Below are positions 25,575 through 36,279 of a stretch of 36,279 nucleotides of DNA, one piece after another; position 1 is the stretch's first letter; each line of letters opens with the position of its first letter. The stretch covers positions 1 through 36,279 of the forward strand of contig CALDZH010000013.1 in NCBI GenBank assembly GCA_937944275.1. The letters run 5' to 3'. Source of the stretch: an uncultured Woeseiaceae bacterium (GTDB lineage: Bacteria; Pseudomonadota; Gammaproteobacteria; Steroidobacterales; Woeseiaceae). Both the position numbers and the translations under genes were made by a program. The notes beneath the pieces were generated by a model. That model saw nothing but the letters and a program-made list of their open reading frames with translations, had not been told where the DNA came from and did not search any database.

Positions 25575-26820
25575 GATTCAAAGTTACACGATGAACTTTG
25601 GCCCGCAGCACCCTGCGGCGCATGGCGTTTTGCGTCTCGTCCTCGAGATCGAGGGTGAGGTGATTCAGAAAGCGGACCCGCACGTCGGCCTGCTGCATCG
25701 CGCTACCGAGAAGCTCGCCGAAACCAAGCCTTTCAATCAAAGTATTGGTTACATGGATCGTCTCGACTACGTGTCGATGATGTGCAATGAGCACGCCTAC
25801 GTGATGGCAATAGAGAAGCTGCTCGGCGTGGAGGTTCCCGAGCGTGCTCAGTACATCAGGGTCATGTTCGACGAGATTACGAGAATTTTGAACCATCTGA
25901 TGTGGCTTGGGGCGCATGGTCTCGACATCGGTGCAATGACCATGTTCCTTTACTGCTTCCGCGAGCGTGAAGACCTTATGGATTGCTACGAGGCAGTCTC
26001 GGGTACACGCATGCACGCGACGTATTACCGGCCGGGTGGTGTGTATCGTGACTTGCCCGATTCCATGCCGAAATACCAGGAGTCGAAGTTCCGTAGCAAA
26101 AAAGAGCTCGATCGCTGGAATTCGATTCGCGAAGGCTCGCTGCTCGATTTCATCGAGGCTTTCACCGAAAGATTCCCTGGCTGTGTTGACGAGTATGAGA
26201 CGCTGCTCACCGATAACCGAATCTGGAAGCAACGAACAGTGAATATTGGCGTCGTAACTCCGGACCGTGCGATGCAGCTCGGCTTCTCAGGTCCGATGTT
26301 GCGTGGCTCGGGCGTCGAGTGGGATCTGCGCAAGAAACAACCCTACGAGGTGTACGACAAAGTCGATTTCGACATCCCGGTTGGTGTCAATGGCGACTGC
26401 TATGACCGTTACCTCGTGCGCATCGAAGAACTGCGTCAGTCAAATCGCATCATCAAACAGTGCATCAACTGGCTTCGAGACAACCCGGGCCCTGTCATCG
26501 CGGATGATCATAAAGTGACGCCGCCGAAACGGATTGAAATGAAAGATGACATGGAGTCGCTGATTCATCACTTCAAGTTGTTTACGGAAGGTTACTGCGT
26601 TCCTGAAGGCGAGGCATACGCCGCCGTCGAACATCCGAAAGGCGAATTCGGTATCTACATCATTTCGGACGGTGCCAATAAACCGTACCGCGTGAAGATT
26701 CGTGCGCCGGGCTTTGCGCATCTGTCAGCCATGTCAGAAATGGTGGAGGGTCACATGCTTGCCGACGTGGTCGCTGTCATCGGCACGCAGGACATCGTGT
26801 TTGGTGAGGTTGACCGATGA
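25567..26820 (+). CDS. nuoD: NADH-quinone oxidoreductase subunit D
   Basis: A 417-residue 49-kDa subunit that forms the quinone-binding pocket with NuoB and descends from the [NiFe]-hydrogenase large subunit. The N-terminus [20 protein letters not shown], followed by [11 protein letters not shown], is canonical. [10 protein letters not shown], the [18 protein letters not shown] block and the terminal [17 protein letters not shown] also match. ATG 25567 has AAGGA 8 nt upstream and gives the standard family length; in-frame ATGs upstream (for example 25558) would add nuoC-overlapping residues. The stop overlaps nuoE (ATGA). Confidence 0.97.
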   Translation: MAEIQSYTMNFGPQHPAAHGVLRLVLEIEGEVIQKADPHVGLLHRATEKLAETKPFNQSIGYMDRLDYVSMMCNEHAYVMAIEKLLGVEVPERAQYIRVMFDEITRILNHLMWLGAHGLDIGAMTMFLYCFREREDLMDCYEAVSGTRMHATYYRPGGVYRDLPDSMPKYQESKFRSKKELDRWNSIREGSLLDFIEAFTERFPGCVDEYETLLTDNRIWKQRTVNIGVVTPDRAMQLGFSGPMLRGSGVEWDLRKKQPYEVYDKVDFDIPVGVNGDCYDRYLVRIEELRQSNRIIKQCINWLRDNPGPVIADDHKVTPPKRIEMKDDMESLIHHFKLFTEGYCVPEGEAYAAVEHPKGEFGIYIISDGANKPYRVKIRAPGFAHLSAMSEMVEGHMLADVVAVIGTQDIVFGEVDR

Positions 26821-27302
26821 GCTACGAACTTTCCACGGACGTCAGGGAAGAAATCGAGAGCTGGAAAGCGCGTTTCCCGAAGGATCGGCAGCGATCGGCG
26901 GTCATCAGTGCCTTGCACGCGGTGCAGCACGAAAATAAGGGGCACGTCACCGCCGAGCAGATGAATGCCATTGCCGAATACCTCGAACTGCCGTCGATCC
27001 AGGTCTATGAAGTAGCCACGTTCTACTCGATGTTCCAGACCAGGAAGGTCGGGCGCAACGAAGTGGCGATCTGTACCAATGTGGCTTGCATGCTGCGCGG
27101 TGCGGACGATCTTGTTGAACACGTTGAAACTAAACTCGGCTTGAAGCTTGGCGAGAGTTCGGAGGACGGCAAGTTCTTCCTGAAGAGGGAAGAAGAGTGC
27201 ATTGCTGCATGTTGTGGCGCGCCGGCGATGATGGTGAATCACAAGTACTACGAAAACCTGACGGTTGAGATGGTTGATGAAATTCTGGATGGGCTGGGTT
27301 GA
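26817..27302 (+). CDS. nuoE: NADH-quinone oxidoreductase subunit E
   Basis: A 161-residue thioredoxin-like 24-kDa subunit of the NADH dehydrogenase module. [2Fe-2S] N1a ligands are present: Cys86 and Cys91 (CTNVAC), Cys128 and Cys132 ([14 protein letters not shown]). The N-terminal helical part has [23 protein letters not shown] 26817 overlaps the nuoD stop as ATGA. The stop shares one nucleotide with the nuoF start (TGATG). Full length. Confidence 0.97.
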   Translation: MSYELSTDVREEIESWKARFPKDRQRSAVISALHAVQHENKGHVTAEQMNAIAEYLELPSIQVYEVATFYSMFQTRKVGRNEVAICTNVACMLRGADDLVEHVETKLGLKLGESSEDGKFFLKREEECIAACCGAPAMMVNHKYYENLTVEMVDEILDGLG

Positions 27303-28609
27303 TGGCGTACGAACAGAATCTTGTCTGCTTCAACACCTTCGGCTCCGATGAGTCCTGGACGCTTGCGACCTACGAAAAGCACGACGGTTACAAGGCATGG
27401 CGCAAGATCCTCAACGGTGACATGACGCCGGCCGAGGTCATTGACGAGGTCAAAGCGTCCGGCCTGCGGGGGCGCGGTGGCGCCGGGTTCCCGACAGGGC
27501 TCAAGTGGAGCTTCATGCCCAAGAATTATGACGGCCAGAAATATCTCGTGGTCAACTCGGATGAATCCGAGCCGGGTACCTGCCACGATCGCGAAATACT
27601 GAGGTACAACCCGCATTGCCTGGTCGAAGGCATGGCCATCGCCGCCTACGCGATGGGTGCAACAGTTGCGTACAACTACATGCGTGGCGAATTCATGGAT
27701 GAGCCGTTTCCTCGCTTCGAAGCTGCGGTGAAGGAGGCTTACGAGGCAGGTTTGCTCGGAAAAAACATCAAGGGTAGCGGCATCGATGTCGATATCCATG
27801 GATTTATCGGAGCAGGCGCCTATATCTGCGGCGAGGAAACAGCCCTGATTGAATCGCTGGAAGGCAAGCAGGGCCGACCTCGGTTCAAGCCGCCGTTCCC
27901 GGCAAACTTCGGTTTGTACGGCAAGCCAACAACGATTAACAATACGCAGAGTATTGCCAGCGTACCGTCGATTATTCGAAATGGTGCGGCCTGGTTTGCA
28001 GGGCTGGGTCCCGAAGGCTCGGGCGGTACCGCCCAGTTCTCGGTTTCCGGGCACGTGGAAAAACCAGGGAACTACGAGTTGCCGATGGGTATACCGTTCA
28101 AGGTGTTGCTCGAGGACATTTGTGGTGGCGTCTGGAAAGGCCGCAAACTTAAGGCGGTTATTCCTGGCGGATCATCGTGCAAGGTTCTTCCGGCCGACGT
28201 GATCATGGAATGCACGATGGACTACAACTCGCTCCAGCAGGCGGGGTCATCGTTTGGCACGGGTGCGGTCATGGTCATGGACGAAACGACTTGCATGGTC
28301 AAAGTGCTGCGCCGTATCTCGCGCTTTTACATGGCCGAATCCTGCGGGCAGTGCACGCCTTGCCGTGAAGGCACCGGCTGGCTGTACCGGATGTTGACGC
28401 GCATCATTGATGGCAAGGGTGAGGAAGCAGATCTAGAAAAGCTCGTCGATGTTGCCAACAAGATAGAAGGGCACACTATCTGCGCGCTCGGGGACGCCGC
28501 AGCATGGCCTGTGCAGAGTTTCCTGAAACACTATCATCACGAATTCGAATACATGATTCGCAATAACGGGCGCAGCATCATCGACGATGCTCCGGATGCG
28601 GCGGCGTAA
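27302..28609 (+). CDS. nuoF: NADH-quinone oxidoreductase subunit F
   Basis: A 435-residue 51-kDa subunit that binds NADH and FMN and starts electron transfer. FMN/NADH loops: GLRGRGGAGFPTGLKWSF (about 55-72), NSDESEPGTCHDR, and YICGEETALIESLEGKQG with RPRFKPPFPA after it. [4Fe-4S] N3 ligands are Cys348, Cys351, Cys354 (SCGQCTPCREG) and Cys394 (HTICALGDAAAW). ATG 27302 is preferred; a TTG one codon upstream (27299) is in frame but unnecessary. It shares one nucleotide with the nuoE stop. nuoG follows after 5 nt. Confidence 0.97.
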   Translation: MAYEQNLVCFNTFGSDESWTLATYEKHDGYKAWRKILNGDMTPAEVIDEVKASGLRGRGGAGFPTGLKWSFMPKNYDGQKYLVVNSDESEPGTCHDREILRYNPHCLVEGMAIAAYAMGATVAYNYMRGEFMDEPFPRFEAAVKEAYEAGLLGKNIKGSGIDVDIHGFIGAGAYICGEETALIESLEGKQGRPRFKPPFPANFGLYGKPTTINNTQSIASVPSIIRNGAAWFAGLGPEGSGGTAQFSVSGHVEKPGNYELPMGIPFKVLLEDICGGVWKGRKLKAVIPGGSSCKVLPADVIMECTMDYNSLQQAGSSFGTGAVMVMDETTCMVKVLRRISRFYMAESCGQCTPCREGTGWLYRMLTRIIDGKGEEADLEKLVDVANKIEGHTICALGDAAAWPVQSFLKHYHHEFEYMIRNNGRSIIDDAPDAAA

Positions 28610-28614
28610 CGGCT

Positions 28615-30674
<2,060 letters not shown>

Positions 30675-30675
<1 letters not shown>

Positions 30676-31778
30676 TGCCCGAACTCATCGCTGGTCTTGT
30701 GCCACAGTTCGCGCTCAATTTTTGGGGCACGGTTCCGCCGCTTGCGCAATACCTCGTCACGACAGTTTTCAAGATCCTGATTCTCACGATTGGCGTGATC
30801 CTCTGCGTAGCCTTCTCGACATACTTTGAACGTAAGGTGATTGGCAGCATGCAGGCGCGCATTGGTCCCAACCGTGTTGGTCCGCGAGGGCTGCTGCAGC
30901 CGTTTGCAGATGTGATCAAGCTGTTGATCAAGGAAGTTATTGTTCCCTCGCAGTCGAGCAAGTTTATCTTCGTCATTGCGCCGTTGTTGTCGCTTACACC
31001 TGCGCTAGCTGCCTGGGCAGTGATTCCAATGAACGACTGGTTCGTCATCGCGGATATCAACGCGGGGCTGCTATACGTACTGGCGTTGACGTCGGTTGGT
31101 GTTTACGGCGTGATTCTAGCCGGCTGGGCGACAAACTCGAAGTATGCACTGCTGGGCGCAATGCGTTCTGCCGCACAGATTGTCGCTTACGAGATTGCGA
31201 TGGGCTTCGCGCTGGTTGGCGTTCTGATGGCCGGCGGAAGTCTGAACATCGGCGACATCGTGAATGCTCAGTCTGGCGGCGTAAGTCACTGGTTTATCCT
31301 GCCGCTTTTCCCGTTGTTCGTCGTGTACTGGATTGCCGGGGTCGCCGAAACGAATCGCGCGCCATTCGACGTTGCGGAAGGTGAGTCGGAGATTGTCGCG
31401 GGTTTCCACGTCGAATATTCAGGTGTGGCATTTGCGCTGTTTTTCCTGGCTGAATACGCCAACATGATCCTGATCTCGACGCTGACCGCCGTGTTCTTCC
31501 TCGGTGGCTGGGCGTCACCGTTCGAAGGCTGGACGTTCCTTAACAATATTTCGTGGCTTGCATGGTTGACTGCCGGCGGTCTTCCCTGGCTGTTCGTGAA
31601 AATGTGCTTCTTCATGTACACGTTCTTTTGGCTGCGTGCGACGTTTCCGCGTTACCGCTACGACCAGATCATGCGCCTGGGCTGGAAAGTGTTTATTCCC
31701 GTGACGATAGTCTGGATCGGGGTCGAAGGTGCGATGGCATGGTTCCAGGTTGGGCCATGGGCTGGAATGGGCGGATAA
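30675..31778 (+). CDS. nuoH: NADH-quinone oxidoreductase subunit H
   Basis: A 367-residue multi-spanning subunit (E. coli 325) that forms part of the quinone tunnel and links the two arms. Signatures: [20 protein letters not shown] (about 52-71), followed by [38 protein letters not shown] (about 151-170); and [21 protein letters not shown] see eight hydrophobic segments. ATG 30675 overlaps the nuoG stop (TGATG). nuoI follows after 4 nt. All conserved charged loops near the quinone site appear present. Confidence 0.97.
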
Positions 31779-31782
31779 GACG

Positions 31783-32271
31783 ATGAATCGGGTAATTGGC
31801 TACATCAAGACATTCGTTCTATGGGAACTTCTCAAGGGCCTCTCAGTTACGCAGCGCAACTGGTTCCGAAAGAGCGTTACGCTCGAGTACCCCGAAGAGA
31901 AGACGCCGCAGTCGCACCGTTTCCGGGGCTTGCACGCTTTGCGCCGGTATCCGAACGGCGAAGAACGCTGCATTGCCTGCAAACTTTGCGAGGCTGTGTG
32001 CCCGGCGCTTGCGATCACGATTGAGTCAGATGTCGGTGATGACGGCACACGCCGTACGACCCGTTATGACATCGATCTGTTCAAGTGTATTTATTGCGGC
32101 TTCTGCGAAGAAGCTTGCCCCGTGGATGCGATCGTTGAGACGCGCCTTCACGAGTACCACATGGAAGCACCGGGCGAGAACATCATGACCAAAGACAAGC
32201 TGCTGGCGGTTGGCGACAAGTACGACGCCATGATTTCTGCCGATAAAGCAGCCGACGCGAAGTATCGGTAG
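31783..32271 (+). CDS. nuoI: NADH-quinone oxidoreductase subunit I
   Basis: A 162-residue 2x[4Fe-4S] ferredoxin-like subunit (TYKY) carrying N6a and N6b. Cys63-66-69-73 ([12 protein letters not shown]) and Cys102-105-108-112 ([12 protein letters not shown]) are complete. The N-terminal amphipathic stretch [20 protein letters not shown] contacts the membrane arm. ATG 31783 is chosen: it gives [11 protein letters not shown] and the usual length. The longer frame from 31729 reads nuoH sequence out of frame. nuoJ starts after 9 nt. Confidence 0.97.
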   Translation: MNRVIGYIKTFVLWELLKGLSVTQRNWFRKSVTLEYPEEKTPQSHRFRGLHALRRYPNGEERCIACKLCEAVCPALAITIESDVGDDGTRRTTRYDIDLFKCIYCGFCEEACPVDAIVETRLHEYHMEAPGENIMTKDKLLAVGDKYDAMISADKAADAKYR

Positions 32272-32280
32272 GGCGCAGAG

Positions 32281-32886
32281 ATGATGTTGCATTCCATACT
32301 TTTTTACGTATTTGCGGCGATCATGTTTGGCGCAGCGCTTGGCGTAGTACTGTCGCGCAACCCGGTGCACTCGGTGATGCTGCTCGTATTTACGTTCTTC
32401 AATGCTGCCATCCTCTGGTTGCTCGCAGAAGCGGAGTTCCTGGCCATCGTACTGGTGCTGGTCTACGTCGGCGCGGTGATGGTTTTATTCCTGTTCGTCG
32501 TCATGATGCTCGATGTCAATATCGAGGCAGCGAAACGTGGACTGACGCGCTACGCGCCGCTCGGTATCGGTCTTGCGCTGTTCATGGCGATAGAGTTGAT
32601 CAACGTTATCTGGCTGCGCACCGGAGTGTCGTCGGATGGCAGCGGTTTCGCGCCAACGCCCGAGGGTTATAGCAATACCAAGGCATTAGGATCCGTGCTG
32701 TACACCGAGCACGTGTACGCTTTTGAGATTGCGGCCGTCATCCTGCTGCTGGCCATTATTGCTGCGATCACGCTGACAATGCGCAGACGCCCCGGTCTCA
32801 AGGTCCAGAACATCGGGAAGCAGGTCGCGGTGCGCGCGAAAGATCGTGTCCGTGTGGTCAAGATGGATGCGGAGAAGAAGCAATGA
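32281..32886 (+). CDS. nuoJ: NADH-quinone oxidoreductase subunit J
   Basis: A 201-residue membrane subunit (E. coli 184) with five hydrophobic segments. Typical pieces are [20 protein letters not shown] (20-39) and the TM3 pi-bulge region [20 protein letters not shown]-like sequence (here [20 protein letters not shown], about 59-78). It is a helper of the antiporter-like chain. The two ATGs at 32281 and 32284 cannot be separated. It has a basic C-terminal tail ([17 protein letters not shown]). The stop overlaps nuoK as ATGA. Confidence 0.95.
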   Translation: MMLHSILFYVFAAIMFGAALGVVLSRNPVHSVMLLVFTFFNAAILWLLAEAEFLAIVLVLVYVGAVMVLFLFVVMMLDVNIEAAKRGLTRYAPLGIGLALFMAIELINVIWLRTGVSSDGSGFAPTPEGYSNTKALGSVLYTEHVYAFEIAAVILLLAIIAAITLTMRRRPGLKVQNIGKQVAVRAKDRVRVVKMDAEKKQ

Positions 32887-33188
32887 TTGGACTGCAGCAC
32901 TACCTGACTGTCGCCGCCATGCTTTTCGTGCTGAGCCTTGCCGGCATCATTATCAACCGCAAGAACCTGATCCTCTTGCTGATGTGCATCGAGTTGATGC
33001 TGCTGGCGGTAAACACCAACTTCATCGCCTTTTCGCGATACCTGGGGGATGAGACAGGTCAGGTTTTCGTGTTCTTCATATTAACGGTCGCGGCTGCCGA
33101 GGCAGCAATCGGTCTCGCTATTCTCGTGGTGCTGTTCCGCAACAGGCGATCCATCGCCGTGCAGGAACTGAATACGTTGAAGGGTTGA
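32883..33188 (+). CDS. nuoK: NADH-quinone oxidoreductase subunit K
   Basis: 101 residues (E. coli 100), three TM helices, homologous to MrpC. The two membrane glutamates important for proton movement are present: Glu37 ([13 protein letters not shown]) and Glu73 ([12 protein letters not shown]). ATG 32883 overlaps the nuoJ stop (ATGA). nuoL starts one nucleotide after the nuoK stop. Complete and typical. Confidence 0.97.
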   Translation: MIGLQHYLTVAAMLFVLSLAGIIINRKNLILLLMCIELMLLAVNTNFIAFSRYLGDETGQVFVFFILTVAAAEAAIGLAILVVLFRNRRSIAVQELNTLKG

Positions 33189-33189
33189 A

Positions 33190-35157
33190 ATGTACAGCTA
33201 CTACCTGACAATCGTATTGGCACCGCTTGCGGCAGCGATCATCGCCGGGCTCGCAGGCAACAAGATCGGCCGTGCCGGCGCGCACTGGATAACGATCATC
33301 GGTGTGGGCCTTTCCTGCGCATTGTCGCTACTTGTCCTCAAAAACATGTTCTGGGGCGGCGCAGCGGCAGAAAACATCAGTGTCTACACCTGGGCCGTAA
33401 CCGACGGCCTGCGTATGGAAGTGGGCTTCCTGGTGGATAGGCTGACGGCGCTGATGATGTGTGTTGTGACGTTTGTATCGCTGGCCGTGCATATCTACAC
33501 GATCGGCTACATGCATGACGATCCCGGATATACGCGCTTTTTCAGCTACATCTCGTTATTCACGTTCTCGATGCTCATGCTGGTTATGTCGAACAACTTC
33601 CTGCAGCTGTTCTTCGGGTGGGAAGCAGTGGGTCTCGTTTCGTACCTGCTGATCGGCTTCTGGTTCAAGCGCGAGAGTGCGATTTTCGCAAATCTAAAAG
33701 CATTCCTTGTCAATCGCGTCGGTGATTTTGGTTTCATCCTGGGTATTGCGGCCGTTGTCATGCTCACCGGCTCGCTGGACTATGCGACCGTCTTCGGTGG
33801 TGCCGAGGCCATGGCCGAGCAGAGCATCGAGGTGCTGCCAGGCAACCCGTGGAATGCAATGACAGTTACCTGCATTCTGTTGTTCATCGGTGCGATGGGT
33901 AAGTCGGCGCAGGCGCCTCTGCACGTGTGGCTGCCGGACTCGATGGAAGGTCCGACACCAATTTCGGCTCTGATCCACGCTGCAACGATGGTTACTGCTG
34001 GCATTTTCATGGTGGCGCGGATGTCGCCGTTATTCGAGCTGTCAACGACCGCGCTCGCGGTGGTCATCGTGATCGGCTCGATCACCGCGTTCTTCATGGG
34101 CCTGCTGGGCATCGTGCAGAACGACATCAAGCGTGTCGTTGCGTACTCAACGCTCTCGCAGCTCGGTTACATGACCGTGGCTCTCGGTGCGTCGGCCTAC
34201 AGTGCGGCAATTTTCCATCTCATGACGCACGCGTTTTTCAAGGCGCTGCTGTTCCTCGCTGCTGGCTCAGTGATCATCGCGATGCACCATGAGCAGGATA
34301 TTCGCAAGATGGGCGGAATCCGGAAGTACATGCCTATCACTTACTGGACGGCGTTGATCGGCTCACTTGCGCTTATTGGCTTCCCCGGATCGTCGGGCTT
34401 TTTCTCGAAAGACCTTCTGATTGAAGCGGTAAGGGAATCGCATTGGCACGGGCAGGGCGCTGTCTACTGGATCGCGTATCTTAGTGTGTTGCTCGGGGTA
34501 TTCGTTACAGCGCTGTATTCGTTTCGTATGTTCTTCCTCGTCTTCCACGGAGATGAGCGCATGAGCGAGAAAGAGAAGTCGCATCTTCACGAGACGCCGG
34601 CTGTGGTCACAGTGCCACTGATAATGCTTGCCATCCCGTCCGCTGTTATAGGCTGGTTCACCGTCGGTCCGGTTCTGTTTGGCGATTACTTCGGCGATGC
34701 TATCCATGTCAGTAGTGCACACGACGTTCTTGGCCATATGGGCGAGGCATGGCATGGCAGCCTGGGTCTCTTGACGCATGCGGTCATGACGCCCGTGTTC
34801 TGGCTGGCGGCGGCCGGTGTATTCACCGCCTGGTTCCTGTACCTGAAGCGCCCGGACATTCCGGCGACGATTCAAAGCAAGTTCTCGGCGCTCTACAAAC
34901 TGCTGGATCGCAAATACTATTTCGACGATCTATACATCAAGGGATTTGCAGCAGGTGGCCGCAATTTTGGCAAGTTCCTGTGGCAGAAGGGCGATGAGCT
35001 CATCATTGACGGCGTTATTGTCAACGGCACCGCCAACACGATTGCCCGGCTGGCCGGTGTCATGCGTCATATCCAGACCGGATATCTCTATACCTACGCA
35101 TTCGCAATGATTATTGGCCTGACGACGCTCCTCGGCTGGCTCATCTGGTTGAGGTAA
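33190..35157 (+). CDS. nuoL: NADH-quinone oxidoreductase subunit L
   Basis: 655 residues (E. coli 613), the distal Mrp-antiporter-like proton-pumping subunit. Key regions: FFGWEAVGLVSYLLIGFWFK (about 140-159) with the conserved TM5 Glu, and MGKSAQAPLHVWLPDSMEGP (about 237-256) with the TM7 Lys. SALIHAATMVTAG follows, then the TM8 stretch VQNDIKRVVAYSTLSQLGYM. The C-terminus includes the long lateral helix region (DRKYYFDDLYIKGFAAGGRN onward) and a final TM. ATG 33190 follows nuoK directly. nuoM begins 4 nt after the stop. Confidence 0.97.
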   Translation: MYSYYLTIVLAPLAAAIIAGLAGNKIGRAGAHWITIIGVGLSCALSLLVLKNMFWGGAAAENISVYTWAVTDGLRMEVGFLVDRLTALMMCVVTFVSLAVHIYTIGYMHDDPGYTRFFSYISLFTFSMLMLVMSNNFLQLFFGWEAVGLVSYLLIGFWFKRESAIFANLKAFLVNRVGDFGFILGIAAVVMLTGSLDYATVFGGAEAMAEQSIEVLPGNPWNAMTVTCILLFIGAMGKSAQAPLHVWLPDSMEGPTPISALIHAATMVTAGIFMVARMSPLFELSTTALAVVIVIGSITAFFMGLLGIVQNDIKRVVAYSTLSQLGYMTVALGASAYSAAIFHLMTHAFFKALLFLAAGSVIIAMHHEQDIRKMGGIRKYMPITYWTALIGSLALIGFPGSSGFFSKDLLIEAVRESHWHGQGAVYWIAYLSVLLGVFVTALYSFRMFFLVFHGDERMSEKEKSHLHETPAVVTVPLIMLAIPSAVIGWFTVGPVLFGDYFGDAIHVSSAHDVLGHMGEAWHGSLGLLTHAVMTPVFWLAAAGVFTAWFLYLKRPDIPATIQSKFSALYKLLDRKYYFDDLYIKGFAAGGRNFGKFLWQKGDELIIDGVIVNGTANTIARLAGVMRHIQTGYLYTYAFAMIIGLTTLLGWLIWLR

Positions 35158-35161
35158 GACA

Positions 35162-36279
35162 GTGCTCACGAATTACTTACTGAGTTTCCTCATCTGGTTC
35201 CCGATCGTCGGTGGTGTGGCGCTGCTCGTCATGGGTGACGGTGATGACACCAAGTCACCGCAAGCCCGTCTGATGCGTCGTGCCGCGCTGGCGTTCACTA
35301 CCCTGACGTTTGTTGCGAGTATTGGACTTTACCTGGCCTTCGATAATACCGAGCCCGGCATGCAGTTTGTCGAGAGAGTGCCGTGGATCGGGGCATTCAA
35401 TGTCTGGTATTACCTGGGCGTTGATGGGTTGTCGGCGCCACTGATTTTGCTGACGACGTTTATCACTCCCCTGATCGTGATTGCGGGCTGGGATTCGATC
35501 AAGAATCGCCCTGCTCAATACTATGCAGCCTTCCTGATTCTCGAAGGCCTGATGATCGGCGTATTTGCGGCCCTCGACGGCCTGCTGTTCTACGTGTTCT
35601 GGGAAGCCATGCTGATCCCGATGTTCCTGATCATCGGTGTCTGGGGTGGCGAACGGCGTGTCTACGCAACCTTGAAGTTCTTTCTGTACACGTTCCTCGG
35701 CTCAGTGCTGATGCTCGTTGCGTTTATCTACCTGTACTTGCAGGCGAACACGTTCAATCTCCTGGTTTTCATGAACCTGCCGATTGAGCTCGGAGCGCAG
35801 AAACTGATTTTCCTGGCGTTCCTGATCGCTTTTGCGGTCAAGGTGCCGATGTGGCCGGTTCACACCTGGTTACCGGATGCGCATGTTGAAGCGCCGACGG
35901 GTGGGTCCGTGATCCTGGCCGCCATCATGTTGAAGATGGGCGGCTACGGATTTGTTCGTCTCTCGCTGCCGATCGTTCCTGACGGTAGTGCCTATTTCGC
36001 GAACCTGATGATCGCCTTGTCGCTGATCGCGGTGGTGTACATCGGATTCGTTGCTCTTATGCAAAAGGACATGAAGAAACTCATCGCGTACTCATCGATT
36101 GCGCACATGGGTTTCGTGACGCTCGGTATGTTCCTGTTCTGGTCGATCGCAGCGGAAACGGGTGCGGGCCTTGGAATGACTGGCGCCATGGTGCAGATGA
36201 TCTCACATGGCCTGATTTCCGGCGCGATGTTCCTTTGTGTTGGCGTGCTGTACGACCGCATGCACAGCCGCCAGATAGC
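35162..36279 (+). CDS. nuoM: NADH-quinone oxidoreductase subunit M, 3' end cut by window
   Basis: An open frame from GTG 35162 to the last base with no stop: 372 codons of an expected 480-510. The GTG is supported by GAGG 7 nt upstream. Visible motifs of the second Mrp-like antiporter subunit are FYVFWEAMLIPMFLIIGVWG (about 140-159, TM5 Glu), KVPMWPVHTWLPDAHVEAPT (about 227-246, TM7 Lys) and MQKDMKKLIAYSSIAHMGFV (about 300-319). The N-terminus MLTNYLLSFLIWFPIVGGVA is a TM helix. nuoN presumably follows outside the window. Confidence 0.96.
   Translation, partial: MLTNYLLSFLIWFPIVGGVALLVMGDGDDTKSPQARLMRRAALAFTTLTFVASIGLYLAFDNTEPGMQFVERVPWIGAFNVWYYLGVDGLSAPLILLTTFITPLIVIAGWDSIKNRPAQYYAAFLILEGLMIGVFAALDGLLFYVFWEAMLIPMFLIIGVWGGERRVYATLKFFLYTFLGSVLMLVAFIYLYLQANTFNLLVFMNLPIELGAQKLIFLAFLIAFAVKVPMWPVHTWLPDAHVEAPTGGSVILAAIMLKMGGYGFVRLSLPIVPDGSAYFANLMIALSLIAVVYIGFVALMQKDMKKLIAYSSIAHMGFVTLGMFLFWSIAAETGAGLGMTGAMVQMISHGLISGAMFLCVGVLYDRMHSRQI

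Noticed and set aside
27248-28054. 268-codon minus-strand open frame over nuoE-nuoF
   Set aside because: Entirely antisense to NuoF with all its catalytic motifs; no independent support.

Overview
The window is a chromosomal housekeeping segment from a gammaproteobacterium. The gene order from fur through recN/nadK, hrcA-grpE-dnaK-dnaJ-dapB-carA-carB-greA, yhbY/rlmE, ftsH-folP-glmM-tpiA-secG to tRNA-Leu(GAG) is the one known from Pseudomonas-type Gammaproteobacteria. The Fur metal-site motif (C92 with Thr at 95) and the tmRNA tag ANEDNYALAA agree with that. A complete-type nuo (complex I) operon directly after secG-tRNA-Leu recalls Xanthomonadales, Chromatiales or Woeseiales-like lineages rather than Pseudomonas or enterics. 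That placement is inference; genus and species cannot be read from the sequence.

Layout. 1-924: tmRNA (minus strand, 3' end cut off by the window start) and its partner smpB (minus). 997-3079: a sodium:neurotransmitter-symporter-family transporter followed 6 nt later by ratA and the overlapping ratB. 3076-6476: bamE (minus), fur (plus), and the minus-strand pair nadK-recN. 6535-12223: the heat-shock block hrcA, grpE, dnaK, dnaJ, with dapB fused to its end by a GTGA overlap. Sigma-32-type promoters precede grpE and dnaK, and long perfect palindromes follow the grpE and dnaK stop codons. 12430-17346: carA, carB, greA. 17350-21105: yhbY (minus), rlmE, ftsH, folP. 21109-23853: glmM, tpiA, secG, tRNA-Leu(GAG) and a Rho-independent terminator. 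23989 to the end: nuoABCDEFGHIJKL and the first 372 codons of nuoM, tightly packed with stop/start overlaps.

How the genes work together. tmRNA and SmpB form the trans-translation rescue system; FtsH, a membrane protease, is among the proteases known to degrade tagged proteins. GrpE, DnaK and DnaJ are one chaperone machine. The nuo genes build one NADH:ubiquinone oxidoreductase. DapB feeds lysine and peptidoglycan synthesis, CarAB feeds arginine and pyrimidines, FolP feeds folate and GlmM feeds cell-wall amino sugars.

I found no previously undescribed multi-gene system, defence island, prophage, CRISPR or insertion sequence. The most unusual structure is non-coding: two REP-like palindromes bracketing dnaK, and an exact 19-nt copy of one palindrome arm lying inside the nuoG reading frame. 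No gene-free stretch exceeds about 210 nt.
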